From NCBI GenBank assembly GCA_947176235.1, contig CAMWPM010000008.1, positions 1-64,000 of the forward strand: a stretch of DNA of 64,000 bases. Reading direction: 5' to 3'. The notes under the pieces are model-generated. The model saw only the letters and a list, made by a program, of their open reading frames with translations, did no database searches and was not told the DNA's origin. The position numbers were made by a program, and so were the translations under genes. Positions 17,749 through 26,739 of this stretch are shown in pieces. The stretch comes from an uncultured Bacteroidales bacterium. GTDB lineage: Bacteria > Bacteroidota > Bacteroidia > Bacteroidales > Muribaculaceae. The stretch's first letter is position 1; every line of letters starts with the position of its first letter.

Positions 17749-18546
17749 TCACTCCGAGTATCTTGCGAAGGCTTTGGCAAGGCGCGTGTGGTAGCCCCGT
17801 CGGCTGTAGGCAGGTCCGTTGTAGAGGCGGGCAAACTTCGCCCAGTCATGACGGCGGATGCTCTCCACCATCCCTCCGTTTTCCAGAAATGCGGCGAACA
17901 GCTCAAGCTGATCACGCTCCGAGCGGCTCATCCTCGCCTCGAAGTCCTCGATGGACTCAGTGCCGCATCTCTTCCAGTTGAATCCACCGATCTGAAACAT
18001 TCCCCAGAACGTCCCCAGCACCGCCACATCCTTGTCGATCTCGCGGGCAGCCGCCAGCCGGGCGTGCTGTGCCGCCTGTTGCGATCCGTAGCGGGCGATA
18101 GCCGGACGGTTGAACACCACCGCATGGCTGTTCCGATAGGCAGAAAGGTTGATTCCGCGCCGTGAGGCGAAGCGCTGAAACATCGTAAGGTCAAAATTGA
18201 TTATCGGCTTCTCATCGGCGCCGAATCCTCTCATCGCCCTTCCGGCTTCTATCTCCACCACAGCCTTTATCGCAGCCACGTCCACTCCGAGCCTGTCTGC
18301 CACCTCTCGATAATCCTCATCGGTCAGACGCGTCGACGGATTCCGTTGCAGCCTGTCAAGACCGGTACGGTGGAATATCGAGTCGATCGTATGCTCAAGA
18401 GCCATCAGCGTCACGTCAATGGTATCGTGCTTCACCTCCTTTATGTCACGGCGCACGAGCGAGTCCACCGCGAGCTGCGCGTGCAGTCCGTGGCTGGCTG
18501 ACATCAGGGTGGTCACCGCTAACATATATTTGAGGATACGCCTCAT
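17749..18546 (-). CDS. Secreted N-acetylmuramidase-domain protein
   Basis: 265 residues from the ATG at 18544-18546; a TTG four codons upstream gives a longer reading but the ATG starts a better signal peptide (MRRILKYMLAVTTLMSASHG). Residues about 80-260 match the phage-endolysin-type N-acetylmuramidase family: AVVEIEAGR with candidate catalytic Glu at 98 or 100, KPIINFDLTMFQRF, then the WGMFQIGGFNWKRCG and FEARMSRSERDQLELF segments. It should cleave the glycan chain of peptidoglycan in the periplasm. Standing alone without holin or phage genes, it looks domesticated. A -7-like TAACTTTG lies at 18635-18642, without a recognisable -33 box. Confidence 0.8.
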   Translation of the reverse strand: MRRILKYMLAVTTLMSASHGLHAQLAVDSLVRRDIKEVKHDTIDVTLMALEHTIDSIFHRTGLDRLQRNPSTRLTDEDYREVADRLGVDVAAIKAVVEIEAGRAMRGFGADEKPIINFDLTMFQRFASRRGINLSAYRNSHAVVFNRPAIARYGSQQAAQHARLAAAREIDKDVAVLGTFWGMFQIGGFNWKRCGTESIEDFEARMSRSERDQLELFAAFLENGGMVESIRRHDWAKFARLYNGPAYSRRGYHTRLAKAFARYSE

Positions 18547-18763
18547 TGGGCTTGGCAAAATGTGATGGATTAGTATTTAGATAAGGTAGGCGGTTCTCAC
18601 AACCGCTTTCCCTCTTCATGTTGATTAGACGCGGCAAAGTTAGTGCTTTATCCCCTAATCTCCATCATTTTCATTCCCGAATCTCCTGATTTTTAACAAG
18701 ATTTGGCAAGTTCAACACTTTTCTCAGCCCAATCCCGCCTGTTTTCACCGCAATAATTAAAGA

Positions 18764-18801
18764 AGAAGTGCCGCGTCCGATATCGGGCACAGCACCTCTT
18801 C
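18764..18801 (-). terminator. Probable terminator of the pepD-TPR operon
   Basis: A long imperfect hairpin centred on the palindrome CCGATATCGG (18778-18787), followed on the minus strand by TTCTTCTTTAATTATT. It starts 24 nt after the TPR gene stop codon. Several mismatches in the stem lower confidence. Confidence 0.45.
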
Positions 18802-18824
18802 ATATCTTAGTCTCGACACTCGGA

Positions 18825-20507
18825 TCAGAGCACACCCGAGAGATTGTAGTTGGCAAATTCAAGGTCGGCGGCAGCCTTCTGGGCAAGCGAACTGTCGAGT
18901 TTCACTGCCTTGCGGAGGTTGGAGCTTACCATGTTGTCATTGGCGGTGCGGGCTCCCAGCACAGCCATCAGATAGTAAGTCGTGGCATCCGGGTTGGGAA
19001 TTCCGGCGAGAGTCGACTTGGCTTTTGCATAGTCCTTGGTGAGGATCTGCGCGAGAGCGGCATTGTTGGTGCGGGAATCGCCGAAGGCACGTGCGGCGGC
19101 GGCATTGTCACCCTGCATCAGATAGGAAGTGCCGAGAGCCTCGTTGAGTTCGGGGACACCGGCGGCGCTGCCGAACTTCTGATTGGCGGCGCGGTAATCC
19201 TTGTTGATCAGCGAGATCAGTCCGAGGTTCATCTGAGGTTCGGGAGCCGACGAGTTGACGCGGGCTGCCTGTGCGAAGCTCGACTTGGCGGCATCGAAGT
19301 CACCGGCGATGTACTGAGCCATACCCAGGTCATTCATTGCACGGTAGTCGTCGGGATAGATACTGGCGGCGGCATTGTAGATCTTGATCTTCTCATCATT
19401 GTTGTCGGTGAGCGTAGCGCAGTAGAGAAGCTCGTCGATAGTGAGCGTGCGGGGATTGTTCTCGAAGGCTGCCTTGATTTCCTCATCGCTCTTGCCGATG
19501 GTGTTGATCGTGGCGGTGATTCGGGAGTAACGGAGCTGAGGCAGGATGTCGTCGGCAAGCTGGTCGAACACCGACGAGAGATTACGGATTTCACGCTCGC
19601 GCTGCTCCGGATCCTTGTACATTGACAGTACGCTGAGAATCAGATCCTTGTCCTGGATATTGCTGGCGGCCACAAGCTTCTGGAAGCCCTCCCAGTCCTC
19701 GGGGGTGAACTGTGCGGTCAGTTCGCCGAACGAGATCTTGTTGCTCGCGAGCTGCTTGTTGAGATAAGCCGTGGTGTTTTTCTCACGCTGCTCGGCGAGG
19801 CGGGTGTTGAGATCAAGTCCGCCGTCGGGCGAAGCGTACGAACTGATGTTGATTTCCTCGATGGTCTGGTTGGCAGCCTCGTTGGCGCTCGACAGGTCAC
19901 GGTTGAAGCGGGTCATCTCGCCTTTCTTCAGCTCGCCGTCGCGGATGTTAGCCTGATTGATGAGGAACTTGATATCGGCGGCATACTTCTCCTTGATTAT
20001 GCGCTGGAACTTGTCGGCGGCGAGTGCCGGATTCACGCTCTCTGCCGATGCCATGGCGGCGGTGGCGATCACGCCGTTAGCCACCGTCACGCGCGGAAGC
20101 TGGTACTGCTTGCTGCCCTGGGTCACGTTGAATGCCAACTGGAGAGTCGAACTCAGCATCTCAGGCTGATAGACGTACATCACCGGAATCGTGACTGCGC
20201 CTCCGTAATCGTAGCTTACCACGGGATTGTTGCCGCGCACCTTCTCGCCCTGGAATGAATAGGGCTGTGATGCCGTTTCGCCTGCTGCGTACACCAGATA
20301 GGGGGTCACGGTCACCTGCGCGTTCTTCTGGAAGAACTTCGCGGGAATATTGGCGGTCACCGTTGCCGGCACCTTGTCTCCCACCACCTCAAGTGGATTG
20401 GGATTGACGCTGAAATAGTCGGGGCTGAACTGTCCCAGCTTCTTGCTGCAGCCGGTGAGCATCAGCGTGGCGCCTACGCTCAGGGCGAGTGTTGACTTGA
20501 AATTCAT
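18825..20507 (-). CDS. TPR-containing lipoprotein with OmpA-like central segment
   Basis: 560 residues. The N-terminus MNFKSTLALSVGATLMLTGC ends in a lipobox with Cys20, so it is a lipoprotein. Residues about 30-150 are beta-rich. About 225-260 (INISSYASPDGGLDLNTRL) resembles the peptidoglycan-binding loop region of OmpA-like domains. About 370-480 contain TPR-type helices (DYRAMNDLGMAQYIAGDFDA, PEPQMNLGLISLINKDYRA). A periplasmic scaffold linking outer membrane and cell wall is plausible; the precise family is not recognised. It is not PorE, since no beta-propeller is present. It lies 28 nt after pepD. Confidence 0.7.
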   Translation of the reverse strand: MNFKSTLALSVGATLMLTGCSKKLGQFSPDYFSVNPNPLEVVGDKVPATVTANIPAKFFQKNAQVTVTPYLVYAAGETASQPYSFQGEKVRGNNPVVSYDYGGAVTIPVMYVYQPEMLSSTLQLAFNVTQGSKQYQLPRVTVANGVIATAAMASAESVNPALAADKFQRIIKEKYAADIKFLINQANIRDGELKKGEMTRFNRDLSSANEAANQTIEEINISSYASPDGGLDLNTRLAEQREKNTTAYLNKQLASNKISFGELTAQFTPEDWEGFQKLVAASNIQDKDLILSVLSMYKDPEQREREIRNLSSVFDQLADDILPQLRYSRITATINTIGKSDEEIKAAFENNPRTLTIDELLYCATLTDNNDEKIKIYNAAASIYPDDYRAMNDLGMAQYIAGDFDAAKSSFAQAARVNSSAPEPQMNLGLISLINKDYRAANQKFGSAAGVPELNEALGTSYLMQGDNAAAARAFGDSRTNNAALAQILTKDYAKAKSTLAGIPNPDATTYYLMAVLGARTANDNMVSSNLRKAVKLDSSLAQKAAADLEFANYNLSGVL

Positions 20508-20535
20508 TGTTGTCTTGTTTTATTGTTTTTGGTAG

Positions 20536-21996
20536 TTATTTCTTGAGGTTGGCGACCTTGGTGAGGACGAGCTTGAGCTGCTCCCAGAATTTTTCAACTG
20601 CCGGAATATTCATGCGCTCGCTCGGAGAATGCACGCCCTGGAGCGTCGGTCCGAACGACACCATGTCAAGATCCGGATATACCGATTTGAACAGTCCGCA
20701 CTCCAGTCCGGCGTGAATAGCCTTGATGGCGGGACGGATGCCGTAGAGTTCCTCGTATGCGTCGCTGGCTATCTTCATTATCGGGGAGTCGAGGTTGGGA
20801 GCCCAGCCCGGATAACCGTCGCCGTGAGTGACCTGCGCACCTGCGAGCTTGAACACGGCTTCCACCTGATGGGCTATGTCCCATTTGCGCGACTCCACTG
20901 AGCTGCGCTGGCTGGTGGTCACAAGGATTTCTCCCTCCTTAGGCATCTTCACGGATGCGAGATTGGTCGACGTCTCTACCAGACCTTCCAGGTCACGGCT
21001 CATCGAGATGACGCCGTGAGGTGCGCAGTAGAGAGCGGTGATCACGTTGAGCGAAGTCGTTGAGTCGATGCAGTAGGCGGGAGCGTCCTCGCTCGTCAGG
21101 TCGAGCTTAAGGGTTGTCTCCAGTCCGGCATATTCGTTCTCGATCTCAGCCACATATTGGTTGAAAGCCACCATCACATCCTCCTTCTTCGAAGTGTGCA
21201 CGCCGAAGATGGCGTGAGCGGCGCGGGGGATGGCGTTGCGCAGATTGCCACCATCGATCTCGGCAAGCGAGATCTCGTGCTTCTGGGCGATGCGCCACAC
21301 GAAACGCGCCACGAGCTTGTTGGCGTTGGCATGACCCAGATGGATGTCGCCGCCCGAGTGACCGCCCAGACCGTCACGTACGTCGATCTTGAAGTAATGG
21401 AAGTCGGTCGGAGCCACCGAACGGTGGTAGTTGAAGGTGCAGGTGGTGTCCACGCCGCCGGCGCAGCCCACGAACACTTCCGCATCATCCTCCGAGTCAA
21501 GGTTGATCAGGATCTTGCCCGTGATCATGTCCTTGCCGAGTCCGAACGCGCCCGTCATGCCTGTCTCCTCGTCCACCGTGAAGAGGGCTTCGATCGGACC
21601 GTGCACCAGATCGGGATCGATCAGCGCTGCCAGCGATGCTGCCACGCCTATGCCGTTGTCGGCGCCAAGCGTCGTTCCGTCGGCTTTCACCCAGTCGCCG
21701 TCCACTATTGTCTTGATAGGAGTGTTTTCGAAATCGAAATTCTTGTCATTGCTCTCGCACACCATGTCCATGTGACCCTGCAGGATCACCGTCGGAGCAT
21801 CCTCATGACCCGGAGTGGCGGGTTTGCTGATCACTACGTTGCCTACCTCGTCCGTCTTGGCGGCAAGGTTGTGTTTGGCTGCGAAGTCAAGCAGGTACTG
21901 GCGGATTTTTGCCTCTTTTTTCGAGGGGCGCGGCACTTTGGTGATCTCGTCGAAGATTCCAAAGACGATTGCGGGTTTCAGGTCTTTTACTTCCAT
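20536..21996 (-). CDS. pepD: Aminoacyl-histidine dipeptidase (peptidase D, M20 family)
   Basis: 486 residues, full length. A zinc dipeptidase that cleaves Xaa-His and other dipeptides in the cytoplasm. Metal ligands and catalytic residues are recognisable: QGHMDMVCE (about residues 78-86), TTLGADNGIG (about 114-123), TVDEETGMTGAFGL (about 147-160), INLDSEDD (about 175-182) and the C-terminal IHAGLECGLF. It is probably first in a transcript with the TPR lipoprotein. A -7-like TATTTTTG lies at 22087-22094 on the minus strand, about 90 nt upstream. Confidence 0.93.
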   Translation of the reverse strand: MEVKDLKPAIVFGIFDEITKVPRPSKKEAKIRQYLLDFAAKHNLAAKTDEVGNVVISKPATPGHEDAPTVILQGHMDMVCESNDKNFDFENTPIKTIVDGDWVKADGTTLGADNGIGVAASLAALIDPDLVHGPIEALFTVDEETGMTGAFGLGKDMITGKILINLDSEDDAEVFVGCAGGVDTTCTFNYHRSVAPTDFHYFKIDVRDGLGGHSGGDIHLGHANANKLVARFVWRIAQKHEISLAEIDGGNLRNAIPRAAHAIFGVHTSKKEDVMVAFNQYVAEIENEYAGLETTLKLDLTSEDAPAYCIDSTTSLNVITALYCAPHGVISMSRDLEGLVETSTNLASVKMPKEGEILVTTSQRSSVESRKWDIAHQVEAVFKLAGAQVTHGDGYPGWAPNLDSPIMKIASDAYEELYGIRPAIKAIHAGLECGLFKSVYPDLDMVSFGPTLQGVHSPSERMNIPAVEKFWEQLKLVLTKVANLKK

Positions 21997-22086
21997 TTGT
22001 TATTCGTTATTTTGTTGTTTAATTGTCAAATAAGTTTACACGATGAAAATTTTTGTTAAATTTATCATTTCTGTGGCACTAAGTTA

Positions 22087-22094
22087 CAAAAATA
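22087..22094 (-). promoter_or_regulatory. Candidate -7 box for pepD
   Basis: TATTTTTG on the minus strand matches TAnnTTTG. The only TTTG upstream (22108-22111) is 13 nt away, too close for a normal -33 box, so this is weak. Confidence 0.3.
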
Positions 22095-22129
22095 AATTTA
22101 TAAACCGCAAATAATTTAAGTAACTTTCC

Positions 22130-22137
22130 TATATTTG
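22130..22137 (+). promoter_or_regulatory. Candidate -7 box for the small membrane protein gene
   Basis: TATATTTG matches TAnnTTTG, 23 nt before the ATG at 22161. No TTTG at the expected -33 position. Would give a leader under 20 nt. Confidence 0.45.
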
Positions 22138-22160
22138 CACTGCAAAACGAAACGAAGCCG

Positions 22161-22355
22161 ATGAAATTAGTCCTGCTTTCAGTGTTATTAGTGGCAGTCG
22201 CGGTCCTTCTCCTTGGGGTCAGAGTCTTCTTCGTGAAGGGCGGACGATTCCCCTCGACCCACGTCCACGATAATCCGGCTTTGCGCCGCAAAGGCATATC
22301 TTGTGCTTCCGGCGCTCATCATGCTTCTCGTCGCGATGCGGCTTCTGAAAAATAA
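22161..22355 (+). CDS. Small conserved single-span membrane protein
   Basis: 64 residues. MKLVLLSVLLVAVAVLLLGV is one hydrophobic segment, followed by RVFFVKGGRFPSTHVHDNPA and a Cys-containing stretch (KGISCASG). I recall the FFVKGGRFPS...NPALRRKGI pattern as conserved in small Bacteroidales membrane proteins of unknown function. The GC3 pattern and the candidate -7 box upstream support a real gene. The OmpH-like lipoprotein gene begins 33 nt after its stop, so the two may be co-transcribed. Confidence 0.7.
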   Translation: MKLVLLSVLLVAVAVLLLGVRVFFVKGGRFPSTHVHDNPALRRKGISCASGAHHASRRDAASEK

Positions 22356-22388
22356 AAATCAATCTTATTTCAATAACTCATCGTAAAA

Positions 22389-22991
22389 ATGAAGAAAAAT
22401 CTACTCGCTGTCGGCGTAATGGCTCTGATGCTCGCTGCATCCTCTTGCTCCGGCAATAATGCCGCCAACAATTCACAGGCAGCCGAGAACAACTCTACCG
22501 CTGCTGCAGGCAGCGATTTCGCCACCACTACCAACATCCGCTACGTCGACCTCGATTCTATCGGCGAGCACTACAATCTCGCCAAAGAAATTCAGGAATT
22601 CTCAATCCGCACCTACGGCGAGCTCGATCAGGCTCAGCGCACCAAGTCAGCCGAGATCCAGAAGTTCGGCACTGCAATCCAGGAAAAGATGCAGAACAAC
22701 GGCTACCTCTCCGAGGCAAGCTACAACGCCGACATGCAGAAGTTCAACAAGATGCAGGCTGACGCCCAGAACGCCCTCGCCACTCTCCAGCGCAAGGCTG
22801 AGCAGGAACTTCTCGTGAAGAACCAGCAGCTCAACGATTCCATCCAGTCCTTCATCACCGACTACAACAAGTCAAAGCACTACGACGCTATCCTCTACAA
22901 GGCTGCCGGAGTCTACTTCAACCCCGCTCTCGACATCACCGCCGAAGTGATCGAAGGTCTCAACAAGCGCTATCCCGCCCCCGCCAAGTAA
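22389..22991 (+). CDS. OmpH/Skp-like lipoprotein
   Basis: 200 residues. The signal MKKNLLAVGVMALMLAASSC ends in a lipobox with Cys20, then an Asn/Ala/Ser linker. Residues about 50-170 form a long charged helix pair with the start IRYVDLDSI that mirrors the Skp/OmpH N-terminal strand (typically 'aYVdl'). Skp-type proteins are periplasmic chaperones of outer-membrane proteins; a lipidated version would be membrane-tethered. It is followed 34 nt later by a strong terminator. Confidence 0.8.
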   Translation: MKKNLLAVGVMALMLAASSCSGNNAANNSQAAENNSTAAAGSDFATTTNIRYVDLDSIGEHYNLAKEIQEFSIRTYGELDQAQRTKSAEIQKFGTAIQEKMQNNGYLSEASYNADMQKFNKMQADAQNALATLQRKAEQELLVKNQQLNDSIQSFITDYNKSKHYDAILYKAAGVYFNPALDITAEVIEGLNKRYPAPAK

Positions 22992-23025
22992 GAAAATCCC
23001 TCTGAGGATCTACCGATAAGAAATA

Positions 23026-23062
23026 AAGGCGATGTGTCCCCTCCGACGCATCGCCTTTTTTC
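23026..23062. terminator. Bidirectional terminator
   Basis: AAGGCGATG (23026-23034) pairs with CATCGCCTT (23049-23057), extended by two further pairs, followed by a T-run (TTTTTT, 23056-23061) on the plus strand and by TTTATTTCTTATC on the minus strand. It sits between the convergent OmpH-like and helicase genes and can serve both. Confidence 0.8.
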
Positions 23063-23215
23063 AGACGTGCCGCTATCACTGCACCCACCCTGTGGTGCTG
23101 TCAGAGTGGCACGGATGTTAGGAGGATGCGCCTGAGGGCGAAAGGAGCGTACAAATAGTACGTGACTGAGACCGAAAGAGCACCGACACCACAGACGTGC
23201 CGCTATCACTGCACC
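23062..23215. repeat. 24-bp direct repeats flanking a 106-bp structured spacer
   Basis: CAGACGTGCCGCTATCACTG plus CACC occurs exactly at 23062-23085 and 23192-23215. The second copy covers the helicase stop codon and last codons. The spacer contains CTGTGGTG/CACCACAG inverted repeats and the hairpin CGTAC-AAATA-GTACG (near 23148-23162). It looks like an intergenic repeat element or a duplicated gene end. Confidence 0.65.
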
Positions 23216-26200
23216 ACCGGTGCTGTGACTTGTTCGATCAGACCCGTCTCAGGATACCACACAAACCCCCTGATACCCTCATAGCCCATGGCAGCGAGCT
23301 GCTTCATGTAGCCCCGCACCTGACCATGATATTCGCTTCGCTGTTCGCCGAATTTATAATCGATTATGTCGATGAAACCGTCGGCAGTCCACACCACACG
23401 GTCAGGGTGACGCTTTTTCTCGTCATCAAGCAGTATGGTTGACTCATTGAGTGCACGGCGATACCCCTCGAACCATCTGTCCACCCTCTTGTCATTGATG
23501 CCGCGCTCCAGAATCGTCAATGCCTCCCGGCGCTGATCTTCAGCAAGACCCTCGTCATAGCTGACACGTCTGACAGCACGGTCTATGTCACTGCGGTGAC
23601 GCACCATGCTCATCATCTCATGAAGCAGCGTACCGCGGTCGCGCGGATCCTTCCAGTCGAGCATCTCCATCCCGCGGATCGCCACAGTCTCCAGCAGGTT
23701 TGTCTCTATCGTATTCCTGAAGGGGCTCATCTTTTCAGGCTTGGCACTCGGTTCGCCATCCTTCGCAGCCGGCTTTGTCGGCTCGCCGTAAGTCAGCACG
23801 GACTCGCATCCTTCCATCCCGGCATCACACCCGTCGCTTTCGGCGAGTGCGGCAAGAGCCTCCATCACGCCCTCACGCTCCTCCCCTCCGATTTCCCTTA
23901 GTCGCGGAGTTGTCAGACCGCTCACTGCCGAGGCAATCTCTCCGCCGATAAGCCCGTCACCATCCTTGTAGGTGACGATCAGTTCGCGTCCGGCGCGGGT
24001 GAAAGCCACGTACGCCAGATTCACGTTGTCCACCATCTGCTTCTTCTCGTACTCCCTTATCTGCTCGCTGAATTCGGGGAAATCCTCCAGTGTCCTGACA
24101 TTTTCGAGCGGGAGATAATCCGGCACTATTTCTTCGTCAAAACCCTCCAGTCTTCCAAGCCCGTACCAGTCATAGCTACGCTTGAACGGCGTGCTGTATT
24201 CCACCATTTCAAATCCGAGCATCGGCACGTGCACGCAGTCAAATTCAAGTCCCTTGCTCTTGTGAATCGTCATCACCGATATGGCGTCAATGCCCTCCGG
24301 TGCCACGATCGGCGATTGCGCTCCCGTCTCGTCCCACCAGTCCAGAAATCCCTGCAGGTCCGATCCACCACGCTCCATGTACCCCACCACCAGATCCAGA
24401 AACGCCGCTATGTAGCTGCCGTCAGCTTCGGCTGTACGTTCATCCACGGCTTCGTTGATCACAGCCTCCACTATCCGCTCAAGGTTAGTGGCTCGCAGCG
24501 ACAGCAGAGCCTCGTCGGTCATGCGGCTCCTTCCGGCTTCGTTTCCTCCGTCGGCGTTGGCTTTGGCTGCAATCTCATCTTCCATCTCCTCAAGCGCGCG
24601 GTGCAGAGCCCCGGCAGCATCCTCCGGAGTCGCCATCAGCCGGTTATGGAAACTGTTGATGAGTCGCTGCACGTCCGAGCGCGCCTTGCGCGGGCGGCTC
24701 ACTCGCCCGTGGTCATCCACCGTATGCGGTGCCACGAGCAGGCGAAGCCTCGACACTACCAGGCGGATAAACGGCGATTCACCCACTTTCAGCGACTCCG
24801 CCGACATCACTTCCGCCTTTGGCAGATCGCCCCATTCCTCCGGATTCTCCATTGCGCTCAGCAAGTACCTTATCACCTCCGATCCCTCGTCGCGCGTGCG
24901 CACAAGCACCGCTATGTCCGACGGGCGGTAGCCCGCTCTGAGCTGACGCTTGATGTGGAAGAGCATCGTCGCAAGCCCGGTCTCCCTGAATTCATCCTTT
25001 TTCATGTCCTCCCCTACGCTGTAGAGCTTCACATATCCCCTTTCATCCGCATGTTTTGGCGATATGCCCTGCGCCACATTTCCGTAAGTCGACTCCAGCC
25101 CCATGTTGGCTGCCATCGACATGAACAGCGAATTGTTGAAGCGTATCACCTCGGGAGCGCTTCGCCAGTTGATGTTTTCGCTCAGACTGCTGCCACGCTC
25201 CTTCACCGCCATCGCCCTGCCGCGGATTTCGCTTCCCACGCGGTGATTGATCAGATCCGGATCACTGTTGCGGAACCGGTAGATACACTGCTTTTCGTCG
25301 CCGATAATCAGGTCATCCTCGTTCTGGGCGAGACTTTCGAGCAGAAGCGGACGCAGATTCTTCCATTGGATCATTGACGTGTCCTGGAATTCGTCGATCA
25401 GAAAATGCCTTAGTCTCGTCCCCAGACGCTCGTAGACGAACGGCGTGTCATCCTCATTGATTATCTTGTCGAGAAAGTCGCCGGTGTCACTCAGCAGCAC
25501 AAGGTTATGCTCGCGGCAATATTGCGACGCATGGCGCAGCATCTCCCCGAACAGTCCGAGATGAAAGAGCTGCGAGCGGATGAATTTGTAGAATCTGAAT
25601 CGGTTTATGGCGGAAGCGGTGCGGCAGTAGATCGTCATGATCTCCCCGATCTCCTCGTCGGAGCAGCTTTCGTTCGCCCACTTGTTGAAGAGTTTGTCGG
25701 GTTCCTTCGTAGCCAGTTCCTGCACGTCGGTAAGCTTCTTTATTTCCCCCTCCGCCCATTTCTTCCATAGCTTCGGATAGTTCACCTTCACAGCCGGAGT
25801 CTTCCCCTTTGTCGGCAGCGAGTCGCTCAGTCTCAGCAATTCTTCACCACCCTTTTTCACGGCGTTCTCCAATTTCCCTATTGCCTCGGCGAGCTTGCCG
25901 TCAAAGCGGTCGAGCTTATCGGGATTGGCGGCATATTCGCGGATTTTGCCGTCGTTTAGCCGGAAGTTTTCATTGAGGAATCCCGCCAGACGCCTGGTAA
26001 GCCCCGTAAAGAGCATCGACGTGCGGTTGAAGATGTTGAATGACTGTCCCTCCTCAAGCTGGCGCGACATGAAGGAATAAAGCCACTCCTTCAGTCGGCT
26101 CACGTGGTTGCGGTGCGTCTCGTCCCCCCTCTTGAAGAGCAGCGACACGTCGTTGATCGAGTCAAGCATATCATTCACGCCTTGCGCCACAACCTCCTCG

Positions 26201-26697
26201 TCATTCACCGCCACCTCGTAGTTGGTCGGAAGTTCGAGCTCGCGGGCGAAAGTGCGTAGTACGTTCTGGAAGAAGGCGTCGATTGTCGACACGTTGAAGT
26301 CCTGGAAGTCAAAGAGAAGCGAGTACAGAGCCCTGCGGGCAGCTTTTTCCAGATCACCTTCCGTGCATCCGAAGAGGCTGGTCAGCGTGCCTATGTAGTT
26401 GCTTTTCTTCACCGCCCCGTTCTTCTCCCTGTGCAGTCCCATCCCGGCAAGCGTGGCGAGCTCGTCGATGATGCGGCGCTTCATCTCGTCGGTTGCTTTG
26501 TTGGTGAAGGTGATGGCAAGTATCGCACCATGCCGTCCCGTGCGGCTTTTTGTAGTGTCGGCGAGCACGTAGCGCGGTGTTGAGTCGTCGGTTTCTGTCG
26601 TGTCGGTGATTTTGCGCCCGAGCAGATGTATGAGGTACTGCAGGGTGAGGTTGTACGTCTTTCCTGATCCGGCGGACGCCTTGTAGATTGTCAGCAT
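23206..26697 (-). CDS. AddA-like UvrD/REP helicase with C-terminal RecB-type nuclease
   Basis: 1163 residues. Helicase motifs are complete: Walker A KASAGSGKTYNLTL at residues 6-19, motif Ia AITFTNKATDEMKRR, Walker B LIDEFQDTSMIQWKN (near 437), GDEKQCIYRFRNSDP, and motif V/VI VMTIHKSKGLEFD and YVAFTRAGREL. The C-terminal ~150 residues carry a PD-(D/E)XK nuclease: GTLLHEMMS (near 1022), then GFIDIIDYKFGE (near 1108) and a Q-x3-Y motif. This is the layout of AddA, which with AddB repairs double-strand breaks by end resection. No AddB partner lies in the window. It is 42 nt downstream of the SUI1 gene, probably in the same transcript. The last codons are part of a direct repeat. Confidence 0.88.
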   Translation of the reverse strand: MLTIYKASAGSGKTYNLTLQYLIHLLGRKITDTTETDDSTPRYVLADTTKSRTGRHGAILAITFTNKATDEMKRRIIDELATLAGMGLHREKNGAVKKSNYIGTLTSLFGCTEGDLEKAARRALYSLLFDFQDFNVSTIDAFFQNVLRTFARELELPTNYEVAVNDEEVVAQGVNDMLDSINDVSLLFKRGDETHRNHVSRLKEWLYSFMSRQLEEGQSFNIFNRTSMLFTGLTRRLAGFLNENFRLNDGKIREYAANPDKLDRFDGKLAEAIGKLENAVKKGGEELLRLSDSLPTKGKTPAVKVNYPKLWKKWAEGEIKKLTDVQELATKEPDKLFNKWANESCSDEEIGEIMTIYCRTASAINRFRFYKFIRSQLFHLGLFGEMLRHASQYCREHNLVLLSDTGDFLDKIINEDDTPFVYERLGTRLRHFLIDEFQDTSMIQWKNLRPLLLESLAQNEDDLIIGDEKQCIYRFRNSDPDLINHRVGSEIRGRAMAVKERGSSLSENINWRSAPEVIRFNNSLFMSMAANMGLESTYGNVAQGISPKHADERGYVKLYSVGEDMKKDEFRETGLATMLFHIKRQLRAGYRPSDIAVLVRTRDEGSEVIRYLLSAMENPEEWGDLPKAEVMSAESLKVGESPFIRLVVSRLRLLVAPHTVDDHGRVSRPRKARSDVQRLINSFHNRLMATPEDAAGALHRALEEMEDEIAAKANADGGNEAGRSRMTDEALLSLRATNLERIVEAVINEAVDERTAEADGSYIAAFLDLVVGYMERGGSDLQGFLDWWDETGAQSPIVAPEGIDAISVMTIHKSKGLEFDCVHVPMLGFEMVEYSTPFKRSYDWYGLGRLEGFDEEIVPDYLPLENVRTLEDFPEFSEQIREYEKKQMVDNVNLAYVAFTRAGRELIVTYKDGDGLIGGEIASAVSGLTTPRLREIGGEEREGVMEALAALAESDGCDAGMEGCESVLTYGEPTKPAAKDGEPSAKPEKMSPFRNTIETNLLETVAIRGMEMLDWKDPRDRGTLLHEMMSMVRHRSDIDRAVRRVSYDEGLAEDQRREALTILERGINDKRVDRWFEGYRRALNESTILLDDEKKRHPDRVVWTADGFIDIIDYKFGEQRSEYHGQVRGYMKQLAAMGYEGIRGFVWYPETGLIEQVTAPVVQ

Positions 26698-26739
26698 TTC
26701 TCTTGATTGGTCTATGAGGATTCGGAATAGGTGGCTCGG

